A stretch of 16,198 nt of DNA, taken from the NCBI GenBank assembly GCA_002480735.1, contig DLCS01000285.1:1-16198 (forward strand), written 5' to 3'. Source of the stretch: Bacillaceae bacterium UBA7792. GTDB taxonomy: Bacteria > Bacillota > Bacilli > Bacillales > Cytobacillaceae. Both the position numbers and the translations under genes were made by a program. The notes under the pieces were generated by a model that did not search any database, was not told the DNA's origin, and was given only the letters and a program-made list of their open reading frames with translations. Positions 14,001 through 16,198 of the stretch are shown here, piece by piece; within the stretch, counting starts at the first letter, position 1, and each line of letters opens with the position of its first letter.

Positions 14001-14524
14001 AACACCCTTCCAGCGGGAATAAAATTAAGATTAACAAGCTCATGATAAAATTTTTCAAACCATTCCTGTCTTTTTTCCTCGGTTGTTTCAACCGAAGCCA
14101 AGCCTGTTGCGTTGCGTTTCGCAATTTGCTCATAGAATAGCTCTAATGGCTTTTCTATGACATCAAGTGAACGAGTAATCACACCTGTGCTTGCCTCTTC
14201 CTCATTATCAAGGACCCCGCGAAATTCTTCATCCACGAGTACCTGGGCCTTTTTTTCCTCCCAATCAATTTGCAGGATTTGCCCGAGCCCTCGAGCTGGA
14301 AACTTAGGATCTTCTTTTATCGTTAAAACGACAAAATCCCCATTGGTTAAGGTGATTTTTTCTGTGTCCTTGAACGTATACCTGTCTAACATAACCAGTC
14401 GGGAAACACCTTTATGAGTGATTTTCATATCTGGGGTGATTGGGTGAACCTGAGGAAACAATCGAATATCCTTGTTCAAACGCTCCACATCAATATTCAT
14501 TTTTTGTCCTAACGCAACAGACAT
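10400..14524 (-). CDS. nrdJ: Class II (B12-dependent) ribonucleotide reductase NrdJ, split by two group I introns
   Basis: Reduces ribonucleotides to deoxyribonucleotides with adenosylcobalamin as radical source, so it needs neither oxygen nor an iron subunit. The coding sequence is three exons: 14524-13736, 13323-12157 and 11002-10400. Joined, they give 852 residues, in frame at both junctions. Active-site residues are all present: Cys189 (FNCYV), Asn477, Cys479 and Glu481 (NPCGEQ; Cys479 carries the thiyl radical) and Cys490 (SVCNLA). The C terminus holds a CxxC-rich metal-binding-like tail (CPVC, CNTCTNC, CGL), including cysteines that may pass electrons to the active site. ATG 14524 has AAAGGAG 8 nt upstream. 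Unspliced, each exon soon reaches a stop, so activity depends on splicing. Confidence 0.9.
11003..12156 (-). ncRNA. Group I intron 2 in nrdJ (1154 nt), with HNH gene
   Basis: The intron follows U (12157) of the GGU codon and ends in G (11003). Typical core strings are seen: GACAAUCCGCAGGGAAG and CUUCAACGACUACAUGCC. P7: GACUA (11982-11978) pairs with UAGUC (11078-11074). Between these strands lies the HNH gene. After P7 come three hairpins (CCAUAUG/CAUAUGG; GUGGG/CCCAC; CUCU/AGAG). P1 is weaker than in intron 1: GGGU (12160-12157) with GCCC (12147-12144), four pairs including the splice-site U-G. The bounds also follow from restoring the protein APTG-STGTM. Group I identity is firm; exact P1 less so. 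Confidence 0.88.
11071..11901 (-). CDS. Intron-encoded HNH homing endonuclease with four zinc-finger-like repeats
   Basis: A 276-residue protein encoded in intron 2. The C-terminal HNH nuclease domain (about 205-262 in this numbering) shows CxxC (TCQDCG), the HH pair (LSVHHLIP), Asn (ELSNLISLC) and CHRNRH. In front are four repeats of the form CxxC-16-CxxxC, each a likely treble-clef zinc finger for DNA binding, at about 5-29, 53-77, 101-125 and 146-170. Such proteins cut intronless alleles and so spread the intron. TTG 11901 is taken as start (AGGTGA about 5 nt upstream); GTG 11916 is the alternative. The last codons (Asp-Asp-Ile-Val-stop) overlap the P7 3' strand of the ribozyme. No frame break is visible, so it may be active. 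Confidence 0.88.
   Translation of the reverse strand: MKKKCLNCDKEITVKPSQYERKKYCSRACKTDYQKKNPPAFWDEMSKKVAVRCSYCLREILRKPSIIRQNNFCNHECKRLYQIKNGHLINQHLRKDVTKSCEICGKQFIVPENRRETAKYCSKSCLGRANGRRGKTQYSKKVKLPCSNCGREIEKKPSIIKTLNFCSIQCMGTFYSKSAMFAGENSGTWAGGDISYYGPNWLSQRRKARARDNYTCQDCGITEHEYGSELSVHHLIPFRKFEGDWKKANELSNLISLCEYPCHRNRHSKKMVDDIV
12157..13323 (-). CDS. nrdJ: nrdJ exon 2 (residues 264-652)
   Basis: Starts with CGT GGA GCA CAG (RGAQ) and encodes the main catalytic part: the NPCGEQPLAPFSVC segment with the radical Cys479 and partner Cys490, and the GLGVMGLHD motif. It ends in LLTVAPTG, the first half of the conserved PTG-STG loop. Exact bounds come from the intron splice-site analysis and from keeping the reading frame. 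Confidence 0.92.
13324..13735 (-). ncRNA. Group I intron 1 in nrdJ (412 nt)
   Basis: Self-splicing ribozyme in nrdJ. Exon 1 ends in U (13736) and the intron ends in G (13324), as group I requires. P1 is visible: exon UUCCCGU (13742-13736) pairs with guide GCGGGAG (13725-13719), 7 bp with the U-G pair at the splice site. P10: CCAUG (13730-13726) pairs with CGUGG of exon 2 (13323-13319). P7: GACUAU (13575-13570) with AUAGUC (13399-13394). Core strings GCAAUCAGCAGCC and UUCAACGACUA are of the usual type. Three hairpins follow P7 before the 3' site. The P8-side loop holds a 39-codon ORF. The subclass is likely IA, not certain. Confidence 0.92.
13421..13540 (-). pseudogene. 39-codon ORF in intron 1, possible remnant of an intron-encoded protein
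   Basis: Starts ATG CAA GGT and ends TGA inside the P7-flanked loop of intron 1. It is basic in the middle (NARRRRYGARDKEEL) and ends in a charged helix-like stretch (IEKIKQEI). The frame is open upstream past the ATG to about 13590. No Shine-Dalgarno is seen. Its place is the one where intron 2 holds its endonuclease, so it could be a leftover of a deleted homing endonuclease; the two do not look similar, and it may simply be a chance frame. Confidence 0.35.
13736..14524 (-). CDS. nrdJ: nrdJ exon 1 (residues 1-263)
   Basis: Encodes the N-terminal region and the start of the catalytic barrel, including IPAGRVLHGAG and FNCYVMP with redox Cys189, and ends in LTHLVEQGGSR. After the final CGT the intron begins TAA, so an unspliced message stops at once. 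The next residues of relatives (RGAQM) are found at the start of exon 2. Confidence 0.93.
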
Positions 14525-14637
14525 ACACACAACTCCTTTAAATGTTCTAATCTTCAAATCTATTAAAAAATAGAATGTATCTGCAAAAATCTAGCTGTAA
14601 ATCAAATTAATCTTAAAATATCATATCAAAATTATAA

Positions 14638-14653
14638 AATCAATATATAGTGG
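14638..14653. promoter_or_regulatory. NrdR box, proximal to nrdJ
   Basis: The 16-bp sequence with core CAATATATAGTG matches the palindromic NrdR consensus (about ACAC-W-ATATAT-W-GTGT) at 13 of 16 positions. It pairs with the second box 33 bp away, about three helical turns. NrdR is the ATP/dATP-sensing repressor of ribonucleotide reductase genes. Confidence 0.7.
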
Positions 14654-14667
14654 TGTAAATATTTCCA

Positions 14668-14695
14668 ATAATACTATATATTGTGTCTTGAGCAA
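14668..14695 (-). promoter_or_regulatory. Candidate nrdJ promoter
   Basis: On the minus strand TTGCTC (14695-14690) and TATTAT (14673-14668) are 16 bp apart. The distal NrdR box fills the spacer and touches the -10, which fits repression by blocking polymerase. The region is so AT-rich that other promoter choices exist. Confidence 0.45.
14671..14686. promoter_or_regulatory. NrdR box, distal to nrdJ
   Basis: Matches the NrdR consensus at 15 of 16 positions (core ACTATATATTGTGT on the plus strand). It lies 33 bp from the proximal box, the helical phasing known for paired NrdR sites. Together they predict NrdR control of nrdJ. Confidence 0.8.
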
Positions 14696-14964
14696 AAAAA
14701 AGAAATTTTGTCAAACATAAAAATAACTAGAATCTGGAGAAAAATAGAGATCATATAAGATTTTCAGCAAATAACGATGAATTTCCGCATTTTTCGCCAC
14801 TTGCACTTTGATTGATATAGGACAAAAGGTGCAAGTTGGAAAATCTCCAAGGCTGTTTTCGCACGGATTGTGGTTCTGGAATGTCCTTAATACCGGCCAT
14901 TCCGTTTCATACTAGACCTGCGATACGCATAGAATGAGCAGCATAGCAAATCTTACAAAAAATG

Positions 14965-15801
14965 CTATCTCTTAAAATTCCATTCATCACTCTCATATTT
15001 ACTGCTTGCAAGCTCTTCTACATATTGCACTTGTTCCTTTGACAGCTCAAAAGGAATCAATTCAATATCTAGCCCTTCTGCAAACCCCTGCTTAAATGCT
15101 TGTTTTGCCTCTTCAATAGAGACAGGTTTCTGGCGTATATCATTGATCGCTACGGCTTTATTTTTGAAGGCCTTCTGCATTCTCTCCTTCACTCGCTCGT
15201 TTGGATAACGAAATAGGCTAAAGAGTTTGTCCTCATCTAAGTCCAGCAAAATAGAGCCATGCTGCAAAATAACTCCTTTTTGTCTCGTTTGAGCGCTTCC
15301 TGCAACCTTCCGACCTTCAACGACAAGCTCGTACCAGCTCGGCGCATCAAAACAGACAGATGAGCGAGGATTTTTCAACGAATCCTTTTCTTCCTCAGAG
15401 TGTGGAACGGCAAAATATGCCTCCATTCCAAGACGATGGAAGCCCTTCAAGATGCCTTGTGAAATAACTCGGTAGCTTTCCGTAACCGATTTTGGCATAT
15501 TCGGGTATCCTTCCGAAACGATGACACTATAGGTCAGCTCATGCTCATGAAGAACTCCTCTTCCCCCAGTTGGCCGGCGAACAAAGCCGAGACCATGCTC
15601 CTTAATCGCTGCCAAATTAATTTCCTTTTCAACCTTTTGAAAATAACCAATTGAAAGTGTTGGTGGGTTCCAGCCATAAAAACGAATGATCGGAGGAATC
15701 TTTCCGTCACTATGCCAATCTAGCAAAGCTTCGTCTAATGCCATATTAAAAGAAGGAGAGCAATTCCCCGAATCAATAAACCCCCATTGCTTTTTTTCCA
15801 T
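14965..15801 (-). CDS. lipM: Octanoyltransferase LipM
   Basis: Transfers octanoyl from acyl carrier protein to GcvH, the first step of lipoate synthesis in Bacillus. The protein has 278 residues, the B. subtilis length. It belongs to the biotin/lipoate ligase fold: the [19 protein letters not shown] motif at about 75-93, the catalytic Cys at position 150 ([16 protein letters not shown]) and Lys165 in the KVAGSAQ motif. Cys150 agrees with the known catalytic residue of B. subtilis LipM and separates it from lipoate ligase LplA. ATG 15801 has AGAGGG 6-7 nt upstream; a TTG at 15807 overlaps that site. It is divergent from yqhL, as in B. subtilis. Confidence 0.94.
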   Translation of the reverse strand: MEKKQWGFIDSGNCSPSFNMALDEALLDWHSDGKIPPIIRFYGWNPPTLSIGYFQKVEKEINLAAIKEHGLGFVRRPTGGRGVLHEHELTYSVIVSEGYPNMPKSVTESYRVISQGILKGFHRLGMEAYFAVPHSEEEKDSLKNPRSSVCFDAPSWYELVVEGRKVAGSAQTRQKGVILQHGSILLDLDEDKLFSLFRYPNERVKERMQKAFKNKAVAINDIRQKPVSIEEAKQAFKQGFAEGLDIELIPFELSKEQVQYVEELASSKYESDEWNFKR

Positions 15802-15935
15802 ATCCAACCCTCTTTGTCCTAGATTTCATGCCTCTAGAAGGACACTGAATAATAGCATATCAAAAGCTCTCAAGAAAAAAAAGAAAGAGGCTTGGCAAAT
15901 AAATTCCTCAGATTTTAAAAAATTGTTGTAATCCT

Positions 15936-15964
15936 TTGCTATCAACCGAAATCCCTTATATAAT
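15936..15964 (+). promoter_or_regulatory. Sigma-A promoter of yqhL
   Basis: TTGCTA (15936-15941) and a perfect TATAAT (15959-15964) are 17 bp apart. Transcription would start near 15971, about 30 nt before the yqhL start codon. Confidence 0.8.
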
Positions 15965-16002
15965 ATTATTTGGCACTGTTTTGCGTGGAAGGAGAAAATG
16001 AT

Positions 16003-16198
16003 ATGAGCACTTTATATTTTTTGCTAATTGTAATTGCTGCAATTCTTGTATACAGCCTGATTACTTGGCTTTATCAGAAAAAAATTGTCAAAACCTTGAC
16101 CGAGGAAGAATTTCGTGCTGGGTACCGGAAAGCACAGCTAATCGATGTGCGTGAACCAAATGAATTTGAGGCTGGCCATATTCTAGGGGCGAGAAATA
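16003..16198 (+). CDS. yqhL: Rhodanese-like protein YqhL, N-terminal part (cut by window end)
   Basis: The first 65 codons of a membrane-anchored rhodanese-domain protein. Residues 3-24 form one hydrophobic segment, followed by a basic stretch (QKKIVK), and the rhodanese domain begins at about residue 32 (TLTEEEFRAG) with the LIDVREPNEFEAGHILGARN motif. The active-site Cys would lie beyond the window. ATG 16003 has GGAAGGAG 8 nt upstream. Position next to lipM matches B. subtilis yqhL. Rhodaneses move sulfur, but the true substrate of YqhL is not known from sequence. Confidence 0.9.
   Translation, partial: MSTLYFLLIVIAAILVYSLITWLYQKKIVKTLTEEEFRAGYRKAQLIDVREPNEFEAGHILGARN

Larger units (their letters stand above)
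14525..14964. other. Intergenic region between lipM and nrdJ
   Basis: 440 nt, very AT-rich in 14560-14760, with the nrdJ Shine-Dalgarno, promoter and NrdR boxes. The left-out part 14760-14964 contains two inverted repeats without T runs: CTTGCAC/GTGCAAG around 14800-14837 and GGAATG/CATTCC around 14878-14904. No gene is seen. In B. subtilis this place is held by mntR; I find no trace of it. Confidence 0.5.

Noticed and set aside
10400..14524. Reading the three nrdJ pieces as frameshifted or pseudogenised fragments, or as an intein-split gene
   Set aside because: Both gaps have group I core strings, end rules (U before, G last) and P7 helices, and the joined frame is intact. An intein would need a continuous reading frame, which stops at once in both introns.
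14797..14904. Inverted repeats as a lipM terminator
   Set aside because: Neither has a T run on the minus strand, and they lie 60-170 nt past the stop codon.
14525..14964. Cobalamin riboswitch in the nrdJ leader
   Set aside because: No B12-box-like string or matching stems are seen; the region fits NrdR control instead.
1..16198. CRISPR array, tRNA or rRNA genes, insertion sequence or prophage
   Set aside because: No regular repeat-spacer pattern, no cloverleaf or rRNA strings, and no transposase or phage structural genes were seen. The only mobile elements are the two introns.

Overview
The window looks like chromosomal DNA of a spore-forming Bacillaceae bacterium (Bacillus or a close relative; no species is claimed). 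The evidence is moderately AT-rich sequence, strong Shine-Dalgarno sites, a spoIIIA sporulation operon with a sigma-E type promoter, and gene order resembling the yqhL-lipM-yqhO-yqhP-yqhR-yqhT-efp-spoIIIA stretch of Bacillus subtilis.

Layout. 1-4720: the spoIIIA operon on the minus strand (AA, AB, AC, AD, AE, AF, AG, with a possible spoIIIAH start codon at the left edge), which encodes the mother-cell to forespore channel. 4720-6050: plus-strand genes not expected from the B. subtilis order, namely a SIMPL-domain protein, a structured RNA with its own promoter and terminator (possibly 6S-like), and a 57-residue orphan protein. 6050-8320: elongation factor P, a PapA/YqhT-type Xaa-Pro peptidase and the membrane protein YqhR. 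8640-10070: a YqhP/SA1362-family membrane protein convergent with a YqhO patatin-like protein. 10200-10330: a degenerate tandem repeat.

10400-14524: the most notable locus, an adenosylcobalamin-dependent (class II) ribonucleotide reductase gene, nrdJ. It is split into three exons by two group I introns. Removing them restores one 852-residue protein (263 + 389 + 200). Intron 1 (412 nt) has a 7-bp P1 helix and a P10 helix that fix its splice sites; it holds only a 39-codon ORF of unknown origin. Intron 2 (1154 nt) carries an HNH endonuclease with four preceding zinc-finger-like repeats, whose last codons overlap the P7 strand of the ribozyme. Upstream of nrdJ lie two NrdR-box-like palindromes 33 bp apart, so the gene is probably in the NrdR regulon.

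14965-16198: octanoyltransferase lipM and, divergently, the start of the rhodanese-like gene yqhL with a clear sigma-A promoter. Compared with B. subtilis, nrdJ sits where mntR is expected, and yqhV, aroQ (yqhS) and yqhQ are missing from their usual places.
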